The notes under the pieces were generated by a model that saw only the letters and a program-made list of their open reading frames with translations, did not search any database and had not been told where the DNA came from. Shown here in pieces: positions 8,503 through 18,225 of a stretch of DNA of 64,000 nt (positions within the stretch are counted from its first letter, which is position 1; each line of letters starts with the position of its first letter). The translations under genes were made by a program, and so were the position numbers. Where the stretch lies: NCBI RefSeq assembly GCF_947241125.1, contig NZ_OX365700.1:1892001-1956000 (forward strand). The letters run 5' to 3'. The DNA comes from Nitrospira tepida (GTDB lineage: Bacteria > Nitrospirota > Nitrospiria > Nitrospirales > Nitrospiraceae).

Positions 8503-11500
8503 GATTCCACGGCAGCAATGCCGTGGCCCCATTGAAGCGGAAACAGGGCCGGCTCCGCCGCTCTGGGCCGCTCTGGGATTCCACGGCAGCAATGCCGTGG
8601 CCCCATTGAAGCTGGGAGGAACAGTCAGCGGGTTGCTGGCGGATCTCGTGATTCCACGGCAGCAATGCCGTGGCCCCATTGAAGCTGCCCAGGCGTAAGC
8701 GGATACAGCACTGCGGTGCGCGATTCCACGGCAGCAATGCCGTGGCCCCATTGAAGCCGGGGCGAGTTGTACGCCCAAGCGCAGCGTGAGGCCTAGATTC
8801 CACGGCAGCAATGCCGTGGCCCCATTGAAGCCGGATTTTCAACGCCTGCCTTGGGCGCTCTTCCCGGATTCCACGGCAGCAATGCCGTGGCCCCATTGAA
8901 GCCTTCAGCCCGCGTCCCATCGGCTCCCGCCATTCATCGGATTCCACGGCAGCAATGCCGTGGCCCCATTGAAGCAATGCAAACCCAGGAAGCTGCGCCG
9001 GCTCCTACGTCGATTCCACGGCAGCAATGCCGTGGCCCCATTGAAGCAACTGCATCTCCTTCGCTCGATTTCTGGAGAATGCCAGATTCCACGGCAGCAA
9101 TGCCGTGGCCCCATTGAAGCAGCTTCTCCAGATCGCGCATCCAATTTTCCAGGTCCTTGATTCCACGGCAGCAATGCCGTGGCCCCATTGAAGCTCCGAA
9201 TTGGTTGTCATAGGCATAGCACGTCACCGGATTCCACGGCAGCAATGCCGTGGCCCCATTGAAGCAACATGCTGCAGGCGCGAAAAAGAGAGCCGTTCTG
9301 GGTTCCTGATTCCACGGCAGCAATGCCGTGGCCCCATTGAAGCCGCACATGGAAAGGAAAGGAACAACATGAGCGAAAAGATTCCACGGCAGCAATGCCG
9401 TGGCCCCATTGAAGCAACTCCCCTCGATCGGATCACCACAGATCGAGTGGATGGATTCCACGGCAGCAATGCCGTGGCCCCATTGAAGCGACGATCAGAT
9501 CCGGCTCGCCAATATCCCGCCAGCGCGATTCCACGGCAGCAATGCCGTGGCCCCATTGAAGCCAGAACTTGGCCGGTCGCGCCGATGGCCTGCTTGTCCC
9601 GATTCCACGGCAGCAATGCCGTGGCCCCATTGAAGCCAAACTTCCCGTTCCCAGGCCTCGATTGCCACCCATGATTCCACGGCAGCAATGCCGTGGCCCC
9701 ATTGAAGCCTGCGGGGCCACTTGAACCATAACGGCCAGAACATTGATTCCACGGCAGCAATGCCGTGGCCCCATTGAAGCCTGGTTCTCGGTGTGGACAT
9801 CCCCGGTCGTCACGAGATTCCACGGCAGCAATGCCGTGGCCCCATTGAAGCGAATTCCACATACTTAGCCGGCATGATGGCCGCTATTGCGATTCCACGG
9901 CAGCAATGCCGTGGCCCCATTGAAGCACCATGATCTGCCATTCGTCGTGAACGAATGCTGCGGTGGATTCCACGGCAGCAATGCCGTGGCCCCATTGAAG
10001 CGGGTGACTTCGTACTCCCGGTTGAAGTGCCAGTCCCCGCGATTCCACGGCAGCAATGCCGTGGCCCCATTGAAGCCAGCGCGTCCATGAGCCGAACCAG
10101 TTCCACCCGCCCGATTCCACGGCAGCAATGCCGTGGCCCCATTGAAGCACCACACACCAAAAGCCAGCCCGCGGGCCTGACGCGGGATTCCACGGCAGCA
10201 ATGCCGTGGCCCCATTGAAGCCCTGGGTTGTAGTGTTTGCCCGGTAGCGTCCGCATGTCGATTCCACGGCAGCAATGCCGTGGCCCCATTGAAGCGTGTT
10301 CTTACTTACCCTTCATGTCCACCCGGACGGGGATTCCACGGCAGCAATGCCGTGGCCCCATTGAAGCCACAATAATCTCTTTGACCTTGTGGGTCGCGGC
10401 GATCGATTCCACGGCAGCAATGCCGTGGCCCCATTGAAGCCACGGTTAACCGGGCGCAACGAAAAGGAGGAGAACGATTCCACGGCAGCAATGCCGTGGC
10501 CCCATTGAAGCAGGCCCCTCCTCTTCAACTGTGTGGACGAGCGAAACGGATTCCACGGCAGCAATGCCGTGGCCCCATTGAAGCTTGTAGACTTGGAGAC
10601 GATGCGTCCGCGCCTCGTCCGACGATTCCACGGCAGCAATGCCGTGGCCCCATTGAAGCTCTGAGACTGCGACTGATCGGAACTCGCGCTGGCTCCAGAT
10701 TCCACGGCAGCAATGCCGTGGCCCCATTGAAGCGGAGCCTGTCCGGGGGAGCCATCATTCCGCTCCCGCCCGATTCCACGGCAGCAATGCCGTGGCCCCA
10801 TTGAAGCGGTCAACAACTCTGGCGGGACAGCGGGAAGATGGTGGGATTCCACGGCAGCAATGCCGTGGCCCCATTGAAGCTCCTGGATGGCATCAGCGCC
10901 CGTCACAGAGCACAGGCCGATTCCACGGCAGCAATGCCGTGGCCCCATTGAAGCTTGCTATTTTCCATCTTGACTCTGGTATAGCTGCGAGATTCCACGG
11001 CAGCAATGCCGTGGCCCCATTGAAGCGTGTTCTCCGCGATGACACGGCTGTTCTCCACGATCCGGATTCCACGGCAGCAATGCCGTGGCCCCATTGAAGC
11101 CAGGTCAAGCTCTTGACCGTCCTGGTAACGGGCTCGCAGATTCCACGGCAGCAATGCCGTGGCCCCATTGAAGCAGCCGTTCCCGTTGGTTGGCTCTCCG
11201 AACAATCCGCGTGATTCCACGGCAGCAATGCCGTGGCCCCATTGAAGCACCAAAGAGGTCTCGGAGAGTGGCAAGCTGTCCGACGATTCCACGGCAGCAA
11301 TGCCGTGGCCCCATTGAAGCCAGACCGTCTACACTCCCGATGGTCGGCAGATTGTGTGATTCCACGGCAGCAATGCCGTGGCCCCATTGAAGCCAGCCTC
11401 AAGGGGAAGATGGCTTCCGCTCGGGGCTGGAGGATTCCACGGCAGCAATGCCGTGGCCCCATTGAAGCTCCGTGATCAGGTCCTTCGCTTCCTCCAGAGT

Positions 11501-14500
11501 GAGGATTCCACGGCAGCAATGCCGTGGCCCCATTGAAGCGGGGTTGACCAGATACAGTACGATGGCACCTTGATTGCGGATTCCACGGCAGCAATGCCGT
11601 GGCCCCATTGAAGCTGGAACTGAGGCTGAACGCCATCACGAAGGCCATGCGGATTCCACGGCAGCAATGCCGTGGCCCCATTGAAGCGACTCGATCGTCA
11701 AGCCAGGCGGGCGGATCATCTTCCGATTCCACGGCAGCAATGCCGTGGCCCCATTGAAGCATCAATCGCAGCGTGAACGTACTGAAGTCGTCCGCCCGGA
11801 TTCCACGGCAGCAATGCCGTGGCCCCATTGAAGCGTGTCATGCTCGCATCACCACGATGATCTGGCTTGTTGGATTCCACGGCAGCAATGCCGTGGCCCC
11901 ATTGAAGCAAGGCGCGATTCAGCAACACCGGATTGACTTCGCACGATTCCACGGCAGCAATGCCGTGGCCCCATTGAAGCCGGTATTCTTCGCCGTAGAT
12001 CGCACCCGGGAGCGTCGATTCCACGGCAGCAATGCCGTGGCCCCATTGAAGCGCGAAAGGCTTTCACCCCTTGAGGGCTATGAAAATCGATTCCACGGCA
12101 GCAATGCCGTGGCCCCATTGAAGCTGACAAGCACACGGTACAGAGCCGCTCTCGACCATCGATTCCACGGCAGCAATGCCGTGGCCCCATTGAAGCCGTA
12201 AGAGTACTAGCCCGAACGACCGAACAGGCGTGTGGATTCCACGGCAGCAATGCCGTGGCCCCATTGAAGCAGAAAAATTCAGGTCAGTCGCTCGCGCGGC
12301 CAATAGATTCCACGGCAGCAATGCCGTGGCCCCATTGAAGCGAGCGTTTGCTGGTTCTGCGCCGTGGCGCTGCTGCCCGGATTCCACGGCAGCAATGCCG
12401 TGGCCCCATTGAAGCATCGGCCACGCGTCGCAGCTCGGGCTTCACCGCGGCGAAGATTCCACGGCAGCAATGCCGTGGCCCCATTGAAGCTCCCGATATT
12501 CGCAAATTACTTGGAGTTATCCACAGTGATTCCACGGCAGCAATGCCGTGGCCCCATTGAAGCAGCGCCTGCCGGAGATTACTCACACGAGCGAATTGCA
12601 GCGATTCCACGGCAGCAATGCCGTGGCCCCATTGAAGCTAGGCCAACATGCCCGCCACGATGCCCACGATCAACAGATTCCACGGCAGCAATGCCGTGGC
12701 CCCATTGAAGCGTTAGAATTCCCAGATGGTCCAGGTGGTCTCTAGCGTCGATTCCACGGCAGCAATGCCGTGGCCCCATTGAAGCTTACCAGGCTCGCGG
12801 GACGAATGCGGCGTGGTCCGCGGATTCCACGGCAGCAATGCCGTGGCCCCATTGAAGCATAGCGCGTTTGAGGAAGATGATCCTGTTATTGAATGATTCC
12901 ACGGCAGCAATGCCGTGGCCCCATTGAAGCGGCGCCTTTACGGCCTGCCCAAGCTTGGGGCTGGATGGATTCCACGGCAGCAATGCCGTGGCCCCATTGA
13001 AGCGCGAATGAGATTCGAGGTGTGATGTTGGGGATTGGGTGGGATTCCACGGCAGCAATGCCGTGGCCCCATTGAAGCATGTTGGACACCAACCTGTCCG
13101 ACATGGAGCGATACCGATTCCACGGCAGCAATGCCGTGGCCCCATTGAAGCACGCCCGCGTCCTCCAGTGCCTTCGCCACCGCTCGCTGATTCCACGGCA
13201 GCAATGCCGTGGCCCCATTGAAGCATCGGAAGCTGCTAGCCACACCCGGAATGGGCAGGGGATTCCACGGCAGCAATGCCGTGGCCCCATTGAAGCCCAC
13301 CGCCCCCTTAGCCGAGGTTGTTACCGTGCAATGCGATTCCACGGCAGCAATGCCGTGGCCCCATTGAAGCCCGGTGGACACGGCGAGCTCTACCACGTTG
13401 GCGGACCTGAAGATTCCACGGCAGCAATGCCGTGGCCCCATTGAAGCAGGATTATTTGACTGCCTTAGCTTCTTCTAGCCCGCTGATTCCACGGCAGCAA
13501 TGCCGTGGCCCCATTGAAGCCGCGAGGCCGCCTTCACTCATGGGAGTTGCGACCCATGGATTCCACGGCAGCAATGCCGTGGCCCCATTGAAGCACTGCT
13601 CGATCATTACGCCCCGCTCGCCCGCGCGCCCCGATTCCACGGCAGCAATGCCGTGGCCCCATTGAAGCGCATTCGCAGTCTGCACATTCTGTGTCGTGCA
13701 TGCCATACGATTCCACGGCAGCAATGCCGTGGCCCCATTGAAGCTGCTTTGAATTCTCGATGGCAATTCAGGAGGGCGAGACGATTCCACGGCAGCAATG
13801 CCGTGGCCCCATTGAAGCTTTTCCCAGGGGGGCGTATCGCCGGCCTCTGCCCGCGATTCCACGGCAGCAATGCCGTGGCCCCATTGAAGCTTCTCCCATT
13901 TCGCCCTCTCTTCCTCGAAACGACGCGATTCCACGGCAGCAATGCCGTGGCCCCATTGAAGCGGTCAAATGTCTTAGAATACTTTGCCTTTCTTGCAAGG
14001 ATTCCACGGCAGCAATGCCGTGGCCCCATTGAAGCATAATTAAATCTGGTTTAATTGCATGAATGAGCTCTGATTCCACGGCAGCAATGCCGTGGCCCCA
14101 TTGAAGCGGCATGTTCATGATTCTTCTCCTTTCTCATTCCAGGGATTCCACGGCAGCAATGCCGTGGCCCCATTGAAGCTTGATCCAGCACGGGTATGGC
14201 CGGATCGAAATCCAGGTGGATTCCACGGCAGCAATGCCGTGGCCCCATTGAAGCTGGACATCCGCGACCGGTTCGATCTCGTCCTCATCCGCGATTCCAC
14301 GGCAGCAATGCCGTGGCCCCATTGAAGCAATGCCGGATCCATTTTGGATTGCACTTCGACCGACTCAGATTCCACGGCAGCAATGCCGTGGCCCCATTGA
14401 AGCCTCAAAGCCCAAGTCGATAAGTTCATCTAGGGGGCCGATTCCACGGCAGCAATGCCGTGGCCCCATTGAAGCCTGAAGGAACGCTTGATTGTCCGAA

Positions 14501-15056
14501 AGTTGCGGCAGGGGCGATTCCACGGCAGCAATGCCGTGGCCCCATTGAAGCCGGCTTTGGCTCCGGCTTTGGCTCTTCACGGACCGGTTGATTCCACGGC
14601 AGCAATGCCGTGGCCCCATTGAAGCCTGATATCTCACCCCGGGCCAGACCCATGGCGAGTGGATTCCACGGCAGCAATGCCGTGGCCCCATTGAAGCGAG
14701 CTTTGGCGTTTTCGTGATGACACGTAGGTAGTAGATTCCACGGCAGCAATGCCGTGGCCCCATTGAAGCGCGCAGTTTGTAGGAGACGTGTTCTTCCTTT
14801 CCGCGATTCCACGGCAGCAATGCCGTGGCCCCATTGAAGCAATAATCGTAAAGTTCCATTTATTGCAACATCTTGGATTCCACGGCAGCAATGCCGTGGC
14901 CCCATTGAAGCTTGGACCGTCATTTTATTCATTTCTTAACGAGAATTGAGATTCCACGGCAGCAATGCCGTGGCCCCATTGAAGCTGAGATTCGTTCAGG
15001 CGTCATCACCTTCCCTCCATGATTCCACGGCAGCAATGCCGTGGCCCCATTGAAGC
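8503..15056 (+). CRISPR. Type I-G CRISPR array: 90 repeats of 36 nt, 89 spacers
   Basis: Counting repeat starts line by line gives 90 repeats from 8503-8538 to 15021-15056 and 89 spacers of 35-42 nt, most 36-39. Each repeat begins GATTCC, has 8-nt arms CCACGGCA and TGCCGTGG around a GCAA loop, and ends CCCCATTGAAGC. All copies read as identical, including the last. The ATTGAAGC end resembles the common 8-nt crRNA 5' handle, so transcription is taken as the + strand, continuing from the cas operon. The stem would be the Cas6-domain substrate. Repeated open frames in the array arise from translating the repeat and are not genes. Confidence 0.98.
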
Positions 15057-15194
15057 CAACCGCCCCTGCATGCCCTCTATTGGGTAGCCACTTGGAGCAG
15101 GAACGTCCGCCTGGAAAGACGAAAACATGAGGGATGGGAGACGATCACTGCTCGTGACCAGGGAACTTGGACTGGGGAGCAGGGAGTGAATCGT
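15057..15194. other. Array trailer flank, no feature seen
   Basis: This short region separates the last perfect repeat from the 3' end of hicA, which is on the opposite strand. I see no repeat remnant, gene or clear terminator in it. Confidence 0.5.
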
Positions 15195-15407
15195 TCAGAG
15201 CAGGTCTTTGAATTGTTCGGGAGAAATCTCTGCCGAGTCTAGGATGTGTTTCAAGGTGCCAGGCTTGATGGTGTGATGACGGGGGATGATGACGAGATGC
15301 TTGTCGTTGGTCATTGAAATATGCTTGCCCTCACGAAGTACGTAGAAGCCGGCGTGTTTGAGGGCTCTCACGACACGGTCATGAAAGACCTGGGGCAGTT
15401 TCGTCAT
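15195..15407 (-). CDS. hicA: HicA-family mRNA interferase toxin
   Basis: The 70-residue protein begins MTKLPQVFHDRVVRALKHAG, followed by the classic HicA core GFYVLREGKHISMTN and a VIIPRHHTIKPGTLKHIL segment. HicA is a double-stranded RNA-binding-fold endoribonuclease; its catalytic histidine is the one in the GKHISMTN-type motif. The gene starts within the stop codon of hicB (4-nt overlap), so it is the second gene of an antitoxin-first hicBA operon on the minus strand. The module sits between the last perfect CRISPR repeat and two decayed repeats. Confidence 0.9.
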   Translation of the reverse strand: MTKLPQVFHDRVVRALKHAGFYVLREGKHISMTNDKHLVIIPRHHTIKPGTLKHILDSAEISPEQFKDLL

Positions 15408-15607
15408 ACGCTGACTTCGACGGTCTTGAGCTTATGACGGCGTTTGAGATCCTCAATGCTTTCCAGGTAGGCCTTAATGGCGTCTTTGATATTTTCCAGG
15501 GCTTCTTCTTCGGTTTCGCCCTGGGAGACGCAGCCTTTTAGCGTGGGACAATATACGACATACCCGCCGGCCTCCTGATCTTGCTCTATGACGATTGGAT
15601 ATTCCAT
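15404..15607 (-). CDS. hicB: HicB-family antitoxin
   Basis: The 67-residue protein, starting MEYPIVIEQDQEAGGYVVYC, has the HicB partial RNase H-like fold signature: the GGYVVYCPTLKGCVSQGET strand pair followed by the helix EEALENIKDAIKAYLE. It would bind and mask HicA. The ATG at 15607 is preferred because GGGAGG lies just upstream; a longer frame to 15640 lacks such a site. It overlaps hicA by 4 nt. Confidence 0.9.
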   Translation of the reverse strand: MEYPIVIEQDQEAGGYVVYCPTLKGCVSQGETEEEALENIKDAIKAYLESIEDLKRRHKLKTVEVSV

Positions 15608-15702
15608 ATGGCCTCCCAAGTCATATGTTGTGGAGGTCATTATAACAGAGAGCGAGAGCGGTTAAGGCTTACTGATCAAATTCTGCAAGGTGAGAGCGAT
15701 AT

Positions 15703-15726
15703 GGTTCCATGACACCACATTGAAGC
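15703..15726 (+). repeat. Decayed CRISPR repeat with hairpin deleted
   Basis: It reads GGTTCCA at one end and CACATTGAAGC at the other, matching the two ends of the array repeat, while most of the central stem-loop is missing (24 nt rather than 36). It is separated by 37 nt, a normal spacer length, from the next remnant. Confidence 0.6.
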
Positions 15727-15763
15727 GAGCCGCACCCCCGACCCCTTGATCTTCGAGTTCCCA

Positions 15764-15796
15764 AATTCCCCTGCACAGCCGTGGCTCCATTGAAGG
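15764..15796 (+). repeat. Decayed CRISPR repeat
   Basis: This 33-nt copy matches the array repeat at about 28 positions: AATTCC at the start, GCCGTGGCTCCATTGAAG at the end, and a 3-nt gap in the hairpin region. The orientation is the same as the array. Confidence 0.75.
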
Positions 15797-16263
15797 CCGG
15801 CCCTCAACGGCGTGGGGCTCTGGACAGAGGCGTCCGGGTGAGATGTGAACGAAGAACGGAAGCGCGGGTCTTGTCCCGTGGCATGCGCGAGGGACAAGGC
15901 GCACGTACTCTTGTGAGGCTTCCGGTTACGTGGCACAATGCGGCCCACTTTGGCCTCGGGCAGTTTGTGCCTGTCCGCCGTGCTTGCACAGACAGGTCGA
16001 TGGGGGAGATAGTGTCGCGTGATGGGTGATCGGCGATGGCGGGGCACGAGTCGATGATATGTGATTGGCCCTCACCCGGCCTCTCCCCTCAGGAGAGAGG
16101 GGAATCGGAGGACTGTGATGCAGGATGGGGATGGGTAATGGTAAGGCGTAAGGGAGTCCGGTGAGACGTGCGGGATCGAATGATCAATAAGGCGTGACGG
16201 GGGGACAACGTTCCGGCGTGGGCGCCGCGAAGGGGATCCAAACCCTGTGTGAAGGAGGCGATG

Positions 16264-17430
16264 ATGGCGGACAATCAGACTTCCTTGTTCGATGCCGATA
16301 CCGCCGACCGGGGGATGACGGGTGAGCTGGTCCTGCGCGCGCAGCCGAACCGGCCGCTGACCAAGGCGCAACGCACGTTCAACCGGCTGGTGGGCAAGAT
16401 CGAGACATTGCGGAAGAAGCTGGCCGGCGACACGCGCCGCCTGGATGCGGCGCTCGCGTATGATGCACAGCATCTGCATCCGCGGCGGGTGAGGCTGACG
16501 GCCTTGCGCAAGGACCTGCTGCGCGCGCTGGGGCCGTTTCTCGACGATCCGCGCCTGCCGCGCAAGCGTGAGCGGAAGGCGCTGGAGGGCCTCATCGCGG
16601 ACCATTTGGACGCGCTCGTGCAGGCGGAGGGCTCGCTCGCCGATAGCGATCTTCGGGCGCTCTTCGAACGGGTGCATCGGATCAGCTTCGACCGCGCGGA
16701 ACGAGAAGGGTTCGAAGCCGTGCGCTCGATGATGGAGGAGGCCTTCGGCGAATTCGGTCTCGATGTGGATTTGTCCGACATTGAGCCGAATGCGAGCGAG
16801 GAAACGCTGGCCGCCAAGGCGGCTGAGATGGCGGACCGGCTCCAACGGCAGTTCGAGGAAGAGGCCGGCGCCCGGTCAGACCGGCCTCAATCGAAGCGCC
16901 AATCGGCGAAGGAGCTGCGGCTGAAGCAGGCGGAGGAGATGCGCAAGAAGAGCCTCACGACCATCTACCGACAACTCGCGAAGGCGCTGCACCCCGACCT
17001 CGAGCCCGATCCTGAACGGAGGGAGCGCAAGGTCGCGCTGATGCAGGAGCTGACCACCGCCTACCATGACAACGATCTGCACAGCCTCCTCCGTCTGGAA
17101 CTCGCCTGGCTCCAGCGGGAAGAAGGCGACATCGAGCGGCTGACCGACGAGAAGTTGGCGGTCTACAACCAGGTGCTCAAGGAGCAGGCCGACGAACTCC
17201 AGTGGGAGCTTGACGAGTTGCCGTACCATCCCCGCTATCAGCCGATCATGGTCGAGACCGGGCCGCTCGGGATCCCCATGCAAACGGACGGTCCGACGGA
17301 GGCGTGGCGGCTGGACCGGATGATTGTCAGCCTGGAGGCGGGGCTGGCGCGACTGCGGACCGACGAGGCGCTCGCGGAGGTGCGCGGCGCCATCCAGGCG
17401 TTCAGGGCCGTGAGTCAGGGTCGGTCTTAG
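16264..17430 (+). CDS. J-domain-containing protein
   Basis: The 388-residue protein is mostly helical and charged. A J-domain-like segment lies near residues 235-285: TIYRQLAKALHPDLEPDPERR followed by a helix that includes ELTTAYHDNDLHSLLRLE. The HPD tripeptide needed to stimulate Hsp70 ATPase is present. Unlike DnaJ there is no Gly/Phe region or zinc finger, and the J domain is internal rather than N-terminal. The start at 16264 (or 16261) is chosen because AAGGAGG lies 5-6 nt upstream. The N-terminal region has no recognisable domain. It is probably a specialised cochaperone whose client is unknown. Confidence 0.7.
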   Translation: MADNQTSLFDADTADRGMTGELVLRAQPNRPLTKAQRTFNRLVGKIETLRKKLAGDTRRLDAALAYDAQHLHPRRVRLTALRKDLLRALGPFLDDPRLPRKRERKALEGLIADHLDALVQAEGSLADSDLRALFERVHRISFDRAEREGFEAVRSMMEEAFGEFGLDVDLSDIEPNASEETLAAKAAEMADRLQRQFEEEAGARSDRPQSKRQSAKELRLKQAEEMRKKSLTTIYRQLAKALHPDLEPDPERRERKVALMQELTTAYHDNDLHSLLRLELAWLQREEGDIERLTDEKLAVYNQVLKEQADELQWELDELPYHPRYQPIMVETGPLGIPMQTDGPTEAWRLDRMIVSLEAGLARLRTDEALAEVRGAIQAFRAVSQGRS

Positions 17431-17497
17431 ACACGAGCAACGAATGGGGCGAGGGACGAGGGATGCGGAAGGGGACGCGTGGCGGGGAGCGCGGAGA

Positions 17498-18070
17498 TTA
17501 CGGCAAGAGGTCGGCGACAGAGACCGAGGCGTCGGGGCGGGCGAGCGGCGTGATCTTGTCGGTGGCCGTCAACCGTTGGCTGGCGTGGTAGCGAGCCGGC
17601 TGGTCGGCGGAGGACATCGGGTCGCGGTACACCTCGAGGCAGCGTTCCGCGAGATTGACGATCCAGTACTCAGGGACGCCGGCGCGGGCATAAATCGCCC
17701 TCTTCTGGTCCCGATCCAACGGGAGGGTGGTGTCTGATACCTCGACAAGGAGCAGAGCCGAGCGAGGGTGTTGGTTGCGATAATCGTCCGGGGCTCCTGG
17801 AACAACCGCAAGGTCTGGTTCCGGCTCCGAATCGGGATCAACGATAAGCGGCATTTGCACGCGGACCCAGACATTCGGTCCAAAGATGCGGTCGAGCACG
17901 CGTTGGGTCTTTCCGATGGCTGCGGCATGCGGGCTGTTTTGGGGAGTCATGGTGACGATTTCACCGTCGATCAGTTGGACACGGTCGTCCGGACTGAAGA
18001 TGCCCGCTTCGGCCATGCGGTCGTATTCCTGACGAGTCCAGCGTTTGGTTTGGATGGCCGGTGCAGCCAT
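17498..18070 (-). CDS. Uma2-family (DUF820) PD-(D/E)XK endonuclease-like protein
   Basis: The 190-residue protein has the Uma2 layout: RWTRQEYDRMAEAGIFSPDD at the N-terminus, LIDGEIV, then EPEPDLAVV (~residues 95-105) and LLLVEVSDTTLPLDRDQKRAIYARAGVPEYWIV. The D...ExSxxTlxxD pattern and the K of the DQKR helix form the PD-(D/E)XK-type site. Such proteins are common and often multicopy in cyanobacteria and Nitrospira; their biological role is unclear. The ATG at 18070 has CGAGGG upstream. A longer frame to 18142 would run into a CRISPR-repeat remnant and is unlikely. Confidence 0.85.
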   Translation of the reverse strand: MAAPAIQTKRWTRQEYDRMAEAGIFSPDDRVQLIDGEIVTMTPQNSPHAAAIGKTQRVLDRIFGPNVWVRVQMPLIVDPDSEPEPDLAVVPGAPDDYRNQHPRSALLLVEVSDTTLPLDRDQKRAIYARAGVPEYWIVNLAERCLEVYRDPMSSADQPARYHASQRLTATDKITPLARPDASVSVADLLP

Positions 18071-18125
18071 GAGCGCCCTCGGGTCGATGTGTGACCAGTC
18101 TAACAAAGCAACGGGTTGATCACAA

Positions 18126-18165
18126 GAATTCCACGGCATCACGGCCGTGGCGCCATTGCATGAAG
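18126..18165 (+). repeat. Solitary decayed CRISPR-like repeat
   Basis: The sequence begins GAATTCCACGGC and continues GGCCGTGGCGCCATTG, ending with a GAAG after a small insertion. It matches the array repeat closely and keeps 7-bp stem arms CCACGGC and GCCGTGG with a 6-nt loop. It lies about 3 kb beyond the array, in the same orientation, next to the start of the Uma2 gene. Confidence 0.7.
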
Positions 18166-18225
18166 TAACCGGGGTGGATTATCGTTAACGGGTGACGGCA
18201 ACGCGTGCCCGGCAAGTCCCCTGCC

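Larger units (their letters stand above)
15608..16263. other. Intergenic region with CRISPR remnants and repeat-like motifs
   Basis: No gene is supported here. In order it holds: two decayed CRISPR repeats (15703-15726 and 15764-15796); dispersed motif copy B (15944-15974) followed by a CCTGTC/GACAGG inverted repeat; and a CTCACCCGGCCTCTCC-type hairpin near 16070-16104 resembling intergenic repeats common in GC-rich genomes. Confidence 0.65.

Noticed and set aside
8850-14930. Many open frames on both strands of the array, the longest at 10893-11828 (minus, 311 codons), encoding repeats such as FNGATALLPWN, IPRQQCRGPIEA and ASMGPRHCCRGI
   Set aside because: The peptides are just translations of the 36-nt CRISPR repeat in different frames; the repeat has no stop codon in those frames.
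18071-18142. N-terminal extension of the Uma2 protein (MMPWNSCD...)
   Set aside because: It is encoded by the decayed CRISPR repeat; the ATG at 18070 has a ribosome site and the family begins there.
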